A stretch of 64,000 nucleotides of DNA from the IMG/VR virus record IMGVR_UViG_3300020020_000001, positions 1 through 64,000 of that record; one strand, given 5' to 3'. A model generated the notes under the pieces. The model did no database searches. It saw only the letters and a program-made list of their open reading frames with translations, and was not told the origin of the DNA. This DNA is from a virus. This document shows positions 27,248-36,196 of this stretch, in pieces (positions within the stretch are counted from its first letter, which is position 1; each line of letters begins with the position of its first letter). The translations under genes and the position numbers were made by a program.

Positions 27248-29550
27248 TACAAGGCACTCCACCTTTTGCCTCTTGATGCGTCTACCACAAATGGTACGAA
27301 GTCGGTGAAATCTCGTCCAGCCCTAATCATAGCCTCTGTCATTATTGATGTGACTTCGTCGGCATCTACCTCTTTGCACTCGACTATCATGGCGTCATGG
27401 ATGGTAAGACGAGTAGTGGCTAAGCCTTTTAGTTTGGGTTGTAAATCGATAAGGGCTGAAAGGCAGATGTCGGAGGCAATTGATTGTGGCAAGAAGCTGA
27501 GGGCTTCGTTGACAACGTCAGCTCTGTTCTGTTCTGTAATAAGCCAAAAGGATCGTTTCCGGCCAAACGGTGTAGTGAGATCTTCACCAGAAAGAACCTT
27601 ATGCGTGACCGATGCCTGCCAAGATACCGTCGCTGGAATAAGCGCCTTAAAGTTCGAAAGAAGTTCCTTAGCTTCACTGACTGGCATTCCTAGTTCTACG
27701 CCAATGGATTCAGCACCACGACCGTAGGAGAGTCCATAGAATACTGACTTGATCTTTACACGTTCTTCCTTAGTCCACTTACCAGCACCATAAATCTGTT
27801 CGGTAAGCTCATCGAAGATATCACGGCTACCATCATTGAAAATTGAGGCGAGATAATCATCACGCGCTAGGGTCGTAATAACACGACCTTCGGCTTGCTT
27901 ATAGTCAAGTTGTACGAGAACATTGTCCTCATGCTCAACCGTGAACTGATGCTTAATTCTCTTGTCCCGTACGATGTTTTGCATATTTGGATTTATGGAT
28001 GCCAAACGGCCAGAAGTAGTTCCATGGAGAGTGTAAGTAGTGAAGACCTTGCCATCGTGAATTCGCTTCTGAAAGCCCTTGACATAGGTACCATTGAGCT
28101 TTGTTCGTCTACGGTGCAGAAGTAGTTGCTCAATGAAGGTACGGATGTCCTGTGGGATCGTTGCCTTTTCTAGGACCTTTTCTAGTACATCAGCCTGCGT
28201 GGTCTTTAGTGCAAATCCACGATCAGCAAACCAACGCATGATTTGCATTGGTGATCTTGGATTCAAGGCTCGACCAGTTGTGCGTTCGATGGTTAGTTCT
28301 AGATCGAATAGTTCCTTTTCAAGTAGCTCTTGCAGTTCAACACTGTACTCAGTATCGAAAGTAATTCCTGCTAGCTCTAGGTTAATGATCGCATTAGCAG
28401 CTTCTACTAAGAAGTCATGCTGTTGACGTTCGCGCGGACCCATCCTGGTATCGAAGTATTCCCGCAAGTCCCAAGTAACACCGCAGTCAATTGAATTATA
28501 CTTGTATAGTGCAGAGCGCTTAGGCGAGCCGTAGTTTCCACCAGTTGGAATCAGCTTCTTAAAAGCGCCTTTCCAATCGTGTGTACCTAGAATTTCAATA
28601 CCTAGCTTACCTAGTGCATGGTGTCCAGGTCGTTCATCCAATGAATAGGATTGTAGCATGGTGTCTGCAAATAGCTCTAACACACCAAAAATTGGACGCA
28701 GACCAGCTAGGTCAGACTTGCCATTGTGGGCAATGATTGGGTGTGTTTGTAAGTACTCTCTGAGCGCATCCTGCACTTCTTTTATCTTGAGTGCATTTTC
28801 ACCTAGAACTACAACCTTACCTTTGTTATACGCAATACCAATACATAACAAATTATGCTGATCTGGGTGTTCGTAAGTATCGTCTTTTTCCATGCCAGTT
28901 TCGATGTCAATAACAATGGGACCCACAGGTATGGTTTGTAGCCGTCTAAGTGCTTCGACTGCTATATCATTGTCGAAGACACGATAATCCGGTGCGTTCC
29001 ATTGCTTATAAGTTTGACCACGAAGCTTGGCGGTATCTGATACCAGAGATGGAAATGCATCCGGCGCTCTAAGGCAATAAGCAGGATGCCAGGAGGCTAC
29101 TACCTTCACCTCTGGATTCTCAATGTATGGCTTTGGTGGACCAATACGTAGAGAAGAAATCTTTTTCTTAGGATCAATAAGTGCACTAGCTGCGGTGCCA
29201 CCCACAGCAAGTATCTTGTCGACACCACTGTTTGCTAGCTCGGCGTCGAGTCTAGGCTTACAGGCAGCAATGGCCGACTTAGGTGGGTCAGCGTTGTCAG
29301 TGGGGCGACACAAACAGACGTTGGTTATCATTACCTCTGAGCGCTGGTAGCCATGATGGCTGAGCACCTGGTCGAGGAGACGTCCAGATGGGCCGGTGAA
29401 GGGAATACCACGACCAGCCTCATAGGCACCCGGCGCTTCACCAACGACTGCTAGCTTAGCTCTTGGCTGTGGGTTTTGCGTTGGCACGAATGGTGCATTT
29501 TGGAATACGCATTCTTCGCATTTTGCGAGTGGGTGTTTTCTCACCGGCAT
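27247..29550 (-). CDS. Uracil-DNA glycosylase - family A DNA polymerase fusion
   Basis: A 767-residue fusion. Residues 1-190 are a family 4 uracil-DNA glycosylase: a CEEC pair (about 11-14), VVGEAPGAYEAGRGIPFTGPSG, two further Cys around CRPTDNADPPKSAIAAC for an iron-sulfur cluster, and ASWHPAYCLR. A 3'-5' exonuclease follows (VIDIETG, about 215). The polymerase domain shows motif A LDYKQAEGR (about 546), motif B FYGLSYGRGAESIG (about 607) and motif C TIHDAMIVE (about 718). It is the phage replicase, with uracil sensing or repair built in. Separate genes are the commoner arrangement. Confidence 0.9.
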   Translation of the reverse strand: MPVRKHPLAKCEECVFQNAPFVPTQNPQPRAKLAVVGEAPGAYEAGRGIPFTGPSGRLLDQVLSHHGYQRSEVMITNVCLCRPTDNADPPKSAIAACKPRLDAELANSGVDKILAVGGTAASALIDPKKKISSLRIGPPKPYIENPEVKVVASWHPAYCLRAPDAFPSLVSDTAKLRGQTYKQWNAPDYRVFDNDIAVEALRRLQTIPVGPIVIDIETGMEKDDTYEHPDQHNLLCIGIAYNKGKVVVLGENALKIKEVQDALREYLQTHPIIAHNGKSDLAGLRPIFGVLELFADTMLQSYSLDERPGHHALGKLGIEILGTHDWKGAFKKLIPTGGNYGSPKRSALYKYNSIDCGVTWDLREYFDTRMGPRERQQHDFLVEAANAIINLELAGITFDTEYSVELQELLEKELFDLELTIERTTGRALNPRSPMQIMRWFADRGFALKTTQADVLEKVLEKATIPQDIRTFIEQLLLHRRRTKLNGTYVKGFQKRIHDGKVFTTYTLHGTTSGRLASINPNMQNIVRDKRIKHQFTVEHEDNVLVQLDYKQAEGRVITTLARDDYLASIFNDGSRDIFDELTEQIYGAGKWTKEERVKIKSVFYGLSYGRGAESIGVELGMPVSEAKELLSNFKALIPATVSWQASVTHKVLSGEDLTTPFGRKRSFWLITEQNRADVVNEALSFLPQSIASDICLSALIDLQPKLKGLATTRLTIHDAMIVECKEVDADEVTSIMTEAMIRAGRDFTDFVPFVVDASRGKRWSAL

Positions 29551-29781
29551 TTATCCCCAATGTATCTGACCAACGTGACGTACACATGTGCAACTGAAGT
29601 TATAGCAATTGTAGTGTGGATACAGACAGGTGCATGGTCGATCATCAGGAGGGTACGGTTCTGGATTATCACATGGTTCAAATCTGAATGAAAGTTTGTG
29701 TCTATATAGGTAGCCACCCTTACCATCTAATGTACCATATAGTACACAAGAACAGTTGTGGCACTTACCCGGGTGTATCAT
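29551..29781 (-). CDS. Cysteine-rich hypothetical protein
   Basis: A 76-residue protein with seven or more cysteines (CHNCSC, CDNPEP, CTCLYPHYNCYNFSCTC). The ATG at 29781 follows TTGGGAAGAAC and overlaps the previous gene by 17 bases; an in-frame GTG at 29829 lacks a site. The Cys pattern suggests two zinc fingers. It is immediately upstream of the polymerase gene. Confidence 0.5.
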   Translation of the reverse strand: MIHPGKCHNCSCVLYGTLDGKGGYLYRHKLSFRFEPCDNPEPYPPDDRPCTCLYPHYNCYNFSCTCVRHVGQIHWG

Positions 29782-30004
29782 GCTGTAGTTCTTCCCAAGT
29801 TTTGGTAAACTGGTGATACGGTTTTCCACCAGCTAACAATGCGTTAATGATATTGGTTGTTGATACCAATGCTTCTTGAGCTGCTTTTCCAACGAACCAG
29901 TTTACGACATCGTTAGCATCACCATCAACCAAGATGAAGTCTTCAACGACTGATGAATAGATAGCAAATCTGCCGTCAGGTTGTATCATAATTTGTTGGC
30001 TCAT
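29765..30004 (-). CDS. Hypothetical protein
   Basis: A 79-residue protein starting at an ATGA overlap. Its first half is beta-rich (FAIYSSVVEDFILVDGDAND) and a helix follows (EALVSTTNIINALLAGG). No family was recognised. It is part of the polymerase operon. Confidence 0.5.
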   Translation of the reverse strand: MSQQIMIQPDGRFAIYSSVVEDFILVDGDANDVVNWFVGKAAQEALVSTTNIINALLAGGKPYHQFTKTWEELQHDTPG

Positions 30005-30297
30005 GATGAATCAACTAATACCCTTTCAGCACTAGCGCCAAAGATCAGATCTTGCTTGGTTGTTATTTCTACTTGGACCCACACAAGTTGGTTGCCATCT
30101 AGATGTCGCTCTTTGACATCATAGGCGATCATCTTGCAAATCTCAGAAAGATTTGCAGTTTCGTAAGTCTCAATCCTAGCTGGAACATACTTCTTCAGCT
30201 CAGATATTATACCAGATGGTATATTGTCCAGCGGTCCATGAATTCGGAAAGTTATGGAGAATCTATCTAAATCTATTTTTGCGCCAAAATATGGCAT
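30001..30297 (-). CDS. Hypothetical protein
   Basis: A 98-residue alpha/beta protein three bases after the primase-helicase stop and overlapping the next gene by four bases. FSITFRIHG and LVWVQVEIT look like paired beta strands around a helix. No known function. Confidence 0.5.
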   Translation of the reverse strand: MPYFGAKIDLDRFSITFRIHGPLDNIPSGIISELKKYVPARIETYETANLSEICKMIAYDVKERHLDGNQLVWVQVEITTKQDLIFGASAERVLVDSS

Positions 30298-30300
30298 GAT

Positions 30301-32517
30301 TTATCCACCAAAAAATCTAGGTTGCCCGTTGACCGAGTGAGAAAACATCATTTTGCGCTGTAATAATGTGGTAAATAGTAGTTCAGCGCGTCGTGAGTCA
30401 AGCTTGTATCTTCTCATTAATTCAGCGCGAGTCACACCCAGCTTTCCAGTATGAGTAATAAAGTCATGAATCTGAGTCATGAGACGCTCATCTTGGCTGT
30501 CACCAATGCTATTTACAATCTCACTAGCGTACATGTGCCAGTGTCGACAGTAGTAAATTGCATGAATGATGTCTTCTTCTGTGACTTTGATCGTGGTACC
30601 ATCTGCACCCTGTGTGCTGGCTGCAATCAACAATGCGGCTTTAAGTGTCGACTTTGACAATCGATCATAGACAGGAGTGAGGTGATTGAGACCACTCTCT
30701 AACGCTGAGTTTGTTAGTGTTGTTTCTAGTTTGTTATATCGAGTCCACGCTGCTGGAGTTAGCTCAGCCTCAAATTCTGGCTTGAGATTTGCAGAGCCAT
30801 GTCCACCATTCATGACAACAAGTCGTGGACTGTTGTATCTAAAATTGATATCGAACAGTTCATCAGTAATCAAACTGCGTTCTTCGATATTTACTGTCTT
30901 CGGCGGACCAACCGGACGCACCCGATCAGGGTCAGCAATAGCAGTAATGAACACAAAGCGAGGAATAAATCCGGAATCGATGTGCCCTTCGTTAAGTAGA
31001 TTTTGAATTCTTGTTTTCGTTCCAGCGGCATACATGATGAATACAGGCTTAGTGATCTTGATTTCTTCCTTGCGCAGTAGACGCTTGAGGTTGTCTCCAT
31101 CGTACAACTTGGTGAAGGTCTCAGCCATCCCTGCCATGTAATCTTTGTGGGTCATAGCTTCGAGTAGTCCAGCGAATTCATCGCGATGATAAATAGATGA
31201 AGTTCCAGGACGATCTTTCAGTGCCGATAGGATGCCTTCGACTGAGCCATCTGTTGCCATAATGGCACTAGGCATGACTTCTTCAAGAACGTTCGTGGCT
31301 ATCTTCATACTCGTCGTTTTACGCGTTAAAGTAGTATCTGCGAGTATCATAAACCACATGTTAGGGACAACATTGCCAAACGATGTTGGCAATCGTAGTG
31401 CACCTGAGATAACCGCGCTTAGGATGATAAATGCACCAGCTTGGTGATACTGTGGCGCTGCGTCCGAAAGGTTGGTTGCCCATCTTATGTATCTTTCCAC
31501 AAAGGTTTCTCTGGATTGTGCTAGTCTGATTTCGTCCTCAGTTATTAGGACTGGAATGGTTGATGCCGGTGTAGGAGCAAGTTTGAAATGCTCAACTTCC
31601 TTGACATAGATTTTCTTTAGCTCAGTCCAGAGATGTGACATTGGTCGACCATCACGAGCGTACTTGTTGCAGCGCGCGGTGCACATGACAACAAAGTTCT
31701 CTTCAAGTGACAGCCCAGTCTCGGCTAGTAGCTTAGCGAGTTTCCACTGAGTTGCTGACCAGTCCTGACCTTCCTCTGGCAGCTCTGTGTATAGTTCCAT
31801 GATCTGTTCGGTGATATAGTATCTGGAAAGAATCTCTTTTGGTGTTTCTTGCGGCAGAGCTTCTTCTGTGGGTAAAGGATTATTGACGAACTCTAGTGCT
31901 TTGTATGCTGGGTAGCAATCGAAGTCAGTGACACGATAGAGTGCTGGACTCGTGTTAATAACGGTGACTACGGGTGCGGTTTTTGCATCGCCATACTTAT
32001 AGTTTGGAGTGTAGGGTACCCGCATTAACTGCGTTAGGTCCCAACCGCTACGGTCTGCACCTTGTGCGGCGTGAAAATATGCAATCTTTAGGCAGATCGC
32101 TTCTGCGTCTTCCGGCAGAAGCGTACTGTCCATACGCCAAAAGGCTTGCCATCTTCCATGACTCGACTGAACTACAATTGAGGCCGGTATTTGTAAGTTC
32201 TGTGGATTACAGGTATCTAGATCAGCCCACAGGACAGTACACTTTGAGACATCACTCTTCTTTCTCCGCTTGGCGCTGAGGAGTTGTGGACAGAAATACA
32301 CATGGGTAAGATTCAGAGATCCTTTGTCGATGTCTTCGCACATCGCATCCAACTCTTTTGGATACTCGAAGAACTTCTCTGAAAAGGACTTGTCTGTCTG
32401 ACCCTTGTACGCAATGCACACAAAGCCAGTTTCATTGCCAAAAATTAGTCTGAAGAAGTCATGCCGACGCTCCGTTGTATGTTCTATCGCTTCCCGGAAA
32501 GTGGAGTAATGTGACAT
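30301..32517 (-). CDS. Primase-helicase (PrimPol-like N-terminus, DUF3987-like ATPase)
   Basis: A 738-residue protein. The ATG at 32517 is chosen for the GAGGAGTAGGT site just upstream. The N-terminal part has a PrimPol-like core: TVLWADLDTC (about 98-107), IVVQSSHGRWQAFWRMD, and MRVPYTPNYK. Around residues 370-560 a DUF3987-type ATPase shows MILADTTLTRKTTSM in the Walker A position and IYHRDEFAGLLEAM in the Walker B position. A C-terminal winged-helix-like part follows (GVTRAELMRRYKLDSRRAELLF). It would prime and unwind DNA for the polymerase. Confidence 0.8.
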   Translation of the reverse strand: MSHYSTFREAIEHTTERRHDFFRLIFGNETGFVCIAYKGQTDKSFSEKFFEYPKELDAMCEDIDKGSLNLTHVYFCPQLLSAKRRKKSDVSKCTVLWADLDTCNPQNLQIPASIVVQSSHGRWQAFWRMDSTLLPEDAEAICLKIAYFHAAQGADRSGWDLTQLMRVPYTPNYKYGDAKTAPVVTVINTSPALYRVTDFDCYPAYKALEFVNNPLPTEEALPQETPKEILSRYYITEQIMELYTELPEEGQDWSATQWKLAKLLAETGLSLEENFVVMCTARCNKYARDGRPMSHLWTELKKIYVKEVEHFKLAPTPASTIPVLITEDEIRLAQSRETFVERYIRWATNLSDAAPQYHQAGAFIILSAVISGALRLPTSFGNVVPNMWFMILADTTLTRKTTSMKIATNVLEEVMPSAIMATDGSVEGILSALKDRPGTSSIYHRDEFAGLLEAMTHKDYMAGMAETFTKLYDGDNLKRLLRKEEIKITKPVFIMYAAGTKTRIQNLLNEGHIDSGFIPRFVFITAIADPDRVRPVGPPKTVNIEERSLITDELFDINFRYNSPRLVVMNGGHGSANLKPEFEAELTPAAWTRYNKLETTLTNSALESGLNHLTPVYDRLSKSTLKAALLIAASTQGADGTTIKVTEEDIIHAIYYCRHWHMYASEIVNSIGDSQDERLMTQIHDFITHTGKLGVTRAELMRRYKLDSRRAELLFTTLLQRKMMFSHSVNGQPRFFGG

Positions 32518-32539
32518 ACCTACTCCTCTGGGAAGTTTG

Positions 32540-32571
32540 GTAGCCAGCACCTAAGAATAAGTGCTGGCTAC
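32540..32571. terminator. Strong hairpin upstream of primase-helicase gene
   Basis: An 11-bp perfect stem (GTAGCCAGCAC with its complement) and ten-base loop between the DUF669 gene and the primase-helicase start. No long U tract follows on the - strand, so it may be an attenuator, processing site or mRNA stabiliser rather than a full terminator. Confidence 0.6.
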
Positions 32572-32584
32572 CTACACTATGGTG

Positions 32585-33049
32585 CTATGGTAGAAGGGAC
32601 GAATCACCAGTCTTTACACCACTGCGAGTAGGTGCCTTGAAACCCTTAACCTCGAAGCGCTCAGACAGTTCAGTACCATCTGGTAGAGTGGTGGCAGCCT
32701 TCTTGAATCCACGAACGTTTACATTCTGGCCAATGATGTCATCAAGCTGAGGGACAATGAAATCGCCAGCATTTGTGTCATGGCCGAGTGCCTTCATAAG
32801 CTGCGCAAAGCTGTATAGCGCACCATCGAAAAGCATGACAGAAGCAATGAGTGTGGTGCCTGCGTATGCGCCATCCTGGATCACCAGGCGTAGCTGCCAG
32901 TAAGGCTTGCCAGTGTTCTTCCGTCCGGGCTTTACGTCTTTGATTTCGCCGTCAGTGATTGCTACTAGGTACTCACCACTTGGAGGAATTTCGCGAACGG
33001 TCGAGCCGGCTTCTTGATCTGTAAAATTAACTTTCAGCGGTTGCGTCAT
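32585..33049 (-). CDS. DUF669-like ssDNA-associated protein
   Basis: A 154-residue protein with the DUF669 pattern: PPSGEYLVAITDGEIKDVKPG, then KPYWQLRLVIQDGAYAG and LMKALGH. This family is encoded beside Sak4 or RecA-like genes and is thought to act as a single-strand-binding or recombination partner. Here it overlaps the Sak4-like gene by 23 bases, which supports the pairing. Confidence 0.7.
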   Translation of the reverse strand: MTQPLKVNFTDQEAGSTVREIPPSGEYLVAITDGEIKDVKPGRKNTGKPYWQLRLVIQDGAYAGTTLIASVMLFDGALYSFAQLMKALGHDTNAGDFIVPQLDDIIGQNVNVRGFKKAATTLPDGTELSERFEVKGFKAPTRSGVKTGDSSLLP

Positions 33050-33788
33050 TATCTGTTAACCCCTTGACTGCTTTCCATATGGTTGACATAGTTGGTTGCT
33101 GGATAACTTGTTCTAGTCTGTCTGTGCGATCCTTAGCCACGTTGTCTTGAGTAGCACCACACAGTAACATTCTTCGCTGTTCTCCATCAACCTCCTTGGT
33201 ATATAAATAAGATACGATGTCAAGAAAGCCTGCAACTTCATCGGCGACTTTACCAGATAGGTATGGTTTAGTTCTAGTGGTTCCGTTGCGAGGATTCTTG
33301 TCCGTCTTGGAAAGTGCAGTAAAGATGGTGTTTATTGGAAGGTCTCGGAACAGCCGGACAAACTTCCTGGTCTGCTCAATGTTGATATTCCATTCGCGAA
33401 TGCCAGGTACATCGGCATCGCGGTCTTCGTGTTCTTTGACAAGCTTACGCATGATCTCATCCATGGACATCTTCTGAATCTCAGTCAGTGAGTCCAAGAC
33501 CACAGTGTTATAACCGTGGTTGTCTAGATACAGTTCATTGTAGACATTTTGCATGTCTACCCATGACTTGATGCGTACGCTGTCAACGTTTGGGTAACGA
33601 GAGCGTAGGGATAAAGTTCCACCTTCAATGTCCAGGATCAAAACCCTGCGCATTTCCGGGACATCATCCGCTGAACCTGCTAGGGTGGTCTTACCTGCTC
33701 CGGACTCTCCATACACAAGGAAGTTGAAAACTACCGGAGCATCTGTAACTTTGACGACTGGTAGACCTGCGATGCTAGCTAGTGACAT
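33027..33788 (-). CDS. Sak4-like RecA-fold ATPase
   Basis: A 253-residue ATPase with Walker A YGESGAGKTTLAG (about residues 27-39), a Walker B strand YNTVVLDSLTE (about 95-105) and a later TIFTALSKTDK sensor strand. Size and neighbour (DUF669) match phage Sak4 single-strand annealing/RecA-like proteins. It would promote strand annealing in replication and recombination. About 100 bases of non-coding sequence precede it (33789-33895), containing a GGCTAGCC palindrome but no promoter I can defend. Confidence 0.78.
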   Translation of the reverse strand: MSLASIAGLPVVKVTDAPVVFNFLVYGESGAGKTTLAGSADDVPEMRRVLILDIEGGTLSLRSRYPNVDSVRIKSWVDMQNVYNELYLDNHGYNTVVLDSLTEIQKMSMDEIMRKLVKEHEDRDADVPGIREWNINIEQTRKFVRLFRDLPINTIFTALSKTDKNPRNGTTRTKPYLSGKVADEVAGFLDIVSYLYTKEVDGEQRRMLLCGATQDNVAKDRTDRLEQVIQQPTMSTIWKAVKGLTDNDATAES

Positions 33789-33895
33789 GCAAAATCCTTA
33801 ATACTACTTTTGTCCGAATTGTGACGTTTCGTATTAATTTTCTTGGTGGACACTAAGTCTAACATCGCAGGCTAGCCAGCACAAGGCCCTATGAA

Positions 33896-34285
33896 TCAGA
33901 AAGTTTCGATGCGAGACTGCTCATAGACCTCATCGTCTTCGTCATCATCGTCGTCGTCTTCGTCGTCGTCTTCGTTCTCGTCTTCATCATCGTCTTCGAA
34001 CTCGTCATCGAGGTCATCGTCTTTGGATGCTGATACGTCAGCCTTTGGTAGATCTGAGGTGTTCTTAACCTCAGTAGTGCGAGGTCCGTAACCGCCGAGA
34101 ATATTAGCAGTGTACTCAACACCAGTGCTTGGGTCCTTAACAAAGTCATCGATCGACTTAACGACACTAGGATCCGCAGTTGCTGGATACGTACTAGTAA
34201 CCGGGATACTTTCTTCACCGTCCACCTTGACGAAGGTATCTGGCGACGAGAATGCTGAGTTAGTGGTAGTTGGTTCGTTAGACAT
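33896..34285 (-). CDS. Protein with extreme acidic C-terminal tail
   Basis: A 129-residue protein starting at 34285 after GGAGATGGAAC. The first 85 residues are Ser/Thr-rich. Residues 88-125 are almost only Asp and Glu, followed by VYEQSRIETF. Acidic tails of this kind occur on single-strand-binding proteins and DNA mimics, and the gene lies upstream of the Sak4-like gene. No folded domain is recognised. Confidence 0.6.
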   Translation of the reverse strand: MSNEPTTTNSAFSSPDTFVKVDGEESIPVTSTYPATADPSVVKSIDDFVKDPSTGVEYTANILGGYGPRTTEVKNTSDLPKADVSASKDDDLDDEFEDDDEDENEDDDEDDDDDDEDDEVYEQSRIETF

Positions 34286-34442
34286 TAGTTCCATCTCCTT
34301 GATCGACAAGCTTACTAGATGTTGTAGATTCTTCGTTCATTTGTGTAGCGTCTGACCTGTGTTGACAGTCACACCAAGTTCCGCCCTTGCAGTCCTTGGG
34401 CTTACTGTTGTGTGGACCCTTCTGACACGGTGGGCATACCAT
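34278..34442 (-). CDS. Small zinc-finger peptide
   Basis: A 54-residue ORF with ATG at 34442 and AAGGAG eight bases upstream, overlapping the acidic protein gene by eight bases. CPPC near the N-terminus and CKGGTWCDC form a four-Cys pattern likely to hold zinc. The rest is polar. Confidence 0.55.
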   Translation of the reverse strand: MVCPPCQKGPHNSKPKDCKGGTWCDCQHRSDATQMNEESTTSSKLVDQGDGTNV

Positions 34443-34453
34443 CACGCTGCTCC

Positions 34454-34630
34454 TTAGTAAGTCTGAATCACCTTGGTAAGGTAGTAAACCCTACCTTCCT
34501 GCTGAGAATCTGTCGACTCAACTGAGCATTGAAGACCATGAACGTTGAACGTGGTAACTTCCAAGTCCAGCTTCTCTAACTCGGTCATCTTTTTGGCAAT
34601 GACGATTAGCGTGTCGGCATTAACTCGCAC
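34454..34630 (-). CDS. Small hypothetical protein
   Basis: A 58-residue ORF whose GTG (34630) lies about five bases after AAGGAG, itself inside the end of the previous gene. The layout is alpha/beta (ADTLIVIAKKMTELEKLDLEV, then VYYLTKVIQ). The overlap style and ribosome-binding site match the neighbouring genes, which supports it being real. Confidence 0.5.
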   Translation of the reverse strand: MRVNADTLIVIAKKMTELEKLDLEVTTFNVHGLQCSVESTDSQQEGRVYYLTKVIQTY

Positions 34631-34973
34631 GCTGCTCCTTCCATTTCTCGTACCAGCGGTAAAAGCGCTGTTGCTCCTTCGGGTTGTAATGTATGCAGTT
34701 ATGAATCAGATGGTTGTAGCAGAAGTTACCATCTTTAGCTGGTGGATATGGGTAATGAGCGCTGTATCGTCTAAGTGCACGAAAGCGCCAATATGCTTTC
34801 GACTTGCACTTGTACTTCTCGGTGCCTGTGGGTGGCTTACCGCCCATCGAATAAATAGCTTTGAGTGGCATGTGATTATACTTTAAGGCATCACATGTCG
34901 TAGCTTCTTTTAGTCGATCAATCCACGGTGTAGCAGCTAGTGCTTCTCGACGTTCAGCGCTTGTCAGTGCCAT
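34620..34973 (-). CDS. Hypothetical protein with Cys/His residues
   Basis: A 117-residue protein beginning MALTSAERREALAATP at 34973, overlapping a small membrane gene. It has a Tyr/Arg-rich middle (SKAYWRFRALRRYSAHYPYPP) and Cys residues in FCYNHLIHNCIHY, possibly a metal site. No family was recognised. Confidence 0.55.
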   Translation of the reverse strand: MALTSAERREALAATPWIDRLKEATTCDALKYNHMPLKAIYSMGGKPPTGTEKYKCKSKAYWRFRALRRYSAHYPYPPAKDGNFCYNHLIHNCIHYNPKEQQRFYRWYEKWKEQRAS

Positions 34974-35064
34974 TAGCAACTGGCTTCCAGCGATAGATGG
35001 CGGCGACGATAGAGCTACCCACAGCAGCAGTAGCAAGGACGATAGTGATAATGTAATTAACCAT
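34954..35064 (-). CDS. Small single-pass membrane protein
   Basis: A 36-residue peptide with ATG at 35064 overlapping the previous stop by eight bases. It consists of one hydrophobic helix (YIITIVLATAAVGSSIVAAIY) and a polar tail. The frame is distinct from the larger overlapping ORF and begins with a more plausible start. Confidence 0.45.
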   Translation of the reverse strand: MVNYIITIVLATAAVGSSIVAAIYRWKPVANGTDKR

Positions 35065-35287
35065 TTTGTTTCCAATCATATTCGGCGCCACGCACTACGC
35101 GGCTGTCTTGAGTTTGTTCTGACATTGTAGATTCTCTGGCTTTGTAGTATGTTCCACCATCATCGCCAAGCGGCATGATGAACTTTGGTAGTGGCCATGC
35201 CATGAGTCCGGTGTGTGTCTTCTTCTTACCATCATATGGTCCACCAAGAAAAACCAGCACAAGTGGCTCATGCCATGGCTTATCCAT
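35057..35287 (-). CDS. Hypothetical protein
   Basis: A 76-residue protein with LVLVFLGGPYDGKKK near the N-terminus, a motif shared by short phage and bacterial proteins of unknown function, and GGTYYKARE later. It overlaps its neighbours by one and eight bases. Confidence 0.55.
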   Translation of the reverse strand: MDKPWHEPLVLVFLGGPYDGKKKTHTGLMAWPLPKFIMPLGDDGGTYYKARESTMSEQTQDSRVVRGAEYDWKQNG

Positions 35288-35469
35288 TATTGTGTCTTTA
35301 CTATTTGTCGGTACGTTCCGCCTTCTGCAAGTAAAAGTGCGATGTAGTGTATTCGTACGGCGCTTCGGCCGGGCAGAGAAAGGATGAGATTTTCGTGAAG
35401 TAATGGTAAGTCACCTACCCACTCAGCTTGAGTGTTGTTATTTTTAGTGTATTCGATTTTCGTTATCAC
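35287..35469 (-). CDS. Hypothetical protein
   Basis: A 60-residue protein overlapping the next gene by one base and the previous by four. No family was recognised. Predicted mainly as strands and one helix (VRIHYIALLLAEGG). Confidence 0.45.
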   Translation of the reverse strand: MITKIEYTKNNNTQAEWVGDLPLLHENLILSLPGRSAVRIHYIALLLAEGGTYRQIVKTQ

Positions 35470-35750
35470 GTTCCGCCTAGACCTTCAGTTTCATAGTTAT
35501 AGTTTGAGATAGTGTCGTCGTAAAAGATTGCCCACTCGTGTGCATCAGATTCTTTGACTGCCTTGATGTGTTCACCATACGCCTGATACCACTTCTTGCA
35601 CAGAGTGTCCATAAATGCTTGCTTAGCAGCACGCCAGTCATCCACAGCTATTTCATCTGTGAAGAAACCCTCTACGTACTTGTTACCATCAACAATTGAG
35701 ACATACATGCCGCTCTGTACTTCGACCCGACGCACTGTGAGAGTAAGCAT
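35466..35750 (-). CDS. Hypothetical protein
   Basis: A 94-residue acidic protein (LTVRRVEVQSGMYVSIVDG, then WRAAKQAFMDTLCKKWYQAYGEHI). It starts at a one-base overlap with the preceding stop. No family was recognised. Confidence 0.45.
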   Translation of the reverse strand: MLTLTVRRVEVQSGMYVSIVDGNKYVEGFFTDEIAVDDWRAAKQAFMDTLCKKWYQAYGEHIKAVKESDAHEWAIFYDDTISNYNYETEGLGGT

Positions 35751-36196
35751 TACTTCTCCTTGAAGTAGCTACCATCAGGAAGTATTACCAACGTCTCTAC
35801 ATTACTCTTTATTGCATATCGGTAGGTAGACCAAGTGCCAGAGCGTAAACGTTGACGATCACCTTTGGGTGCAACGATAAGTAGATCGCTGGCATCGACA
35901 ATACTTTGGTTACGTACTAGGTAATCTTGATCCGCCATGATAGTAGAAGATAGCGCAACTGCAAGCTTAGATTCGTATGTCTTGATAGTCGGCGGGTACG
36001 CCACGATAGGTATGGTTCCAAGCGTCGCAGCCATAATGGTGATCTGTTCATCGCCACCAACACAACAACCCTGATGCATACACAAACCTACAAGATCCTT
36101 AGTCATCGCATTGTACCGCAAGACGTCGAGAATTGCCTTTGCCTGTGGGCCAGTAACACCAAGCCGGGTGGCGGTGATACCAATGTGGAAAGTCAC
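35750..36196 (-). CDS. SLOG/Rossmann-like nucleotide-binding protein
   Basis: A 148-residue alpha/beta protein. HIGITATRLGVTGPQ at the N-terminus and GGDEQITIMAATLGTIPIVAYPP, then DLLIVAPKGD, resemble the SLOG (LOG/DprA-like) fold that binds nucleotides or nucleotide-derived signals. Members often act with DNA processing or stress signalling. Function here is inferred from the fold pattern only. Confidence 0.5.
   Translation of the reverse strand: MTFHIGITATRLGVTGPQAKAILDVLRYNAMTKDLVGLCMHQGCCVGGDEQITIMAATLGTIPIVAYPPTIKTYESKLAVALSSTIMADQDYLVRNQSIVDASDLLIVAPKGDRQRLRSGTWSTYRYAIKSNVETLVILPDGSYFKEK

Noticed and set aside
33889-34218. Lys/Thr/Met-rich ORF on - overlapping the acidic protein gene
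   Set aside because: It is a frame shadow of the Asp/Glu codon run; the acidic frame has a proper start and ribosome-binding site.
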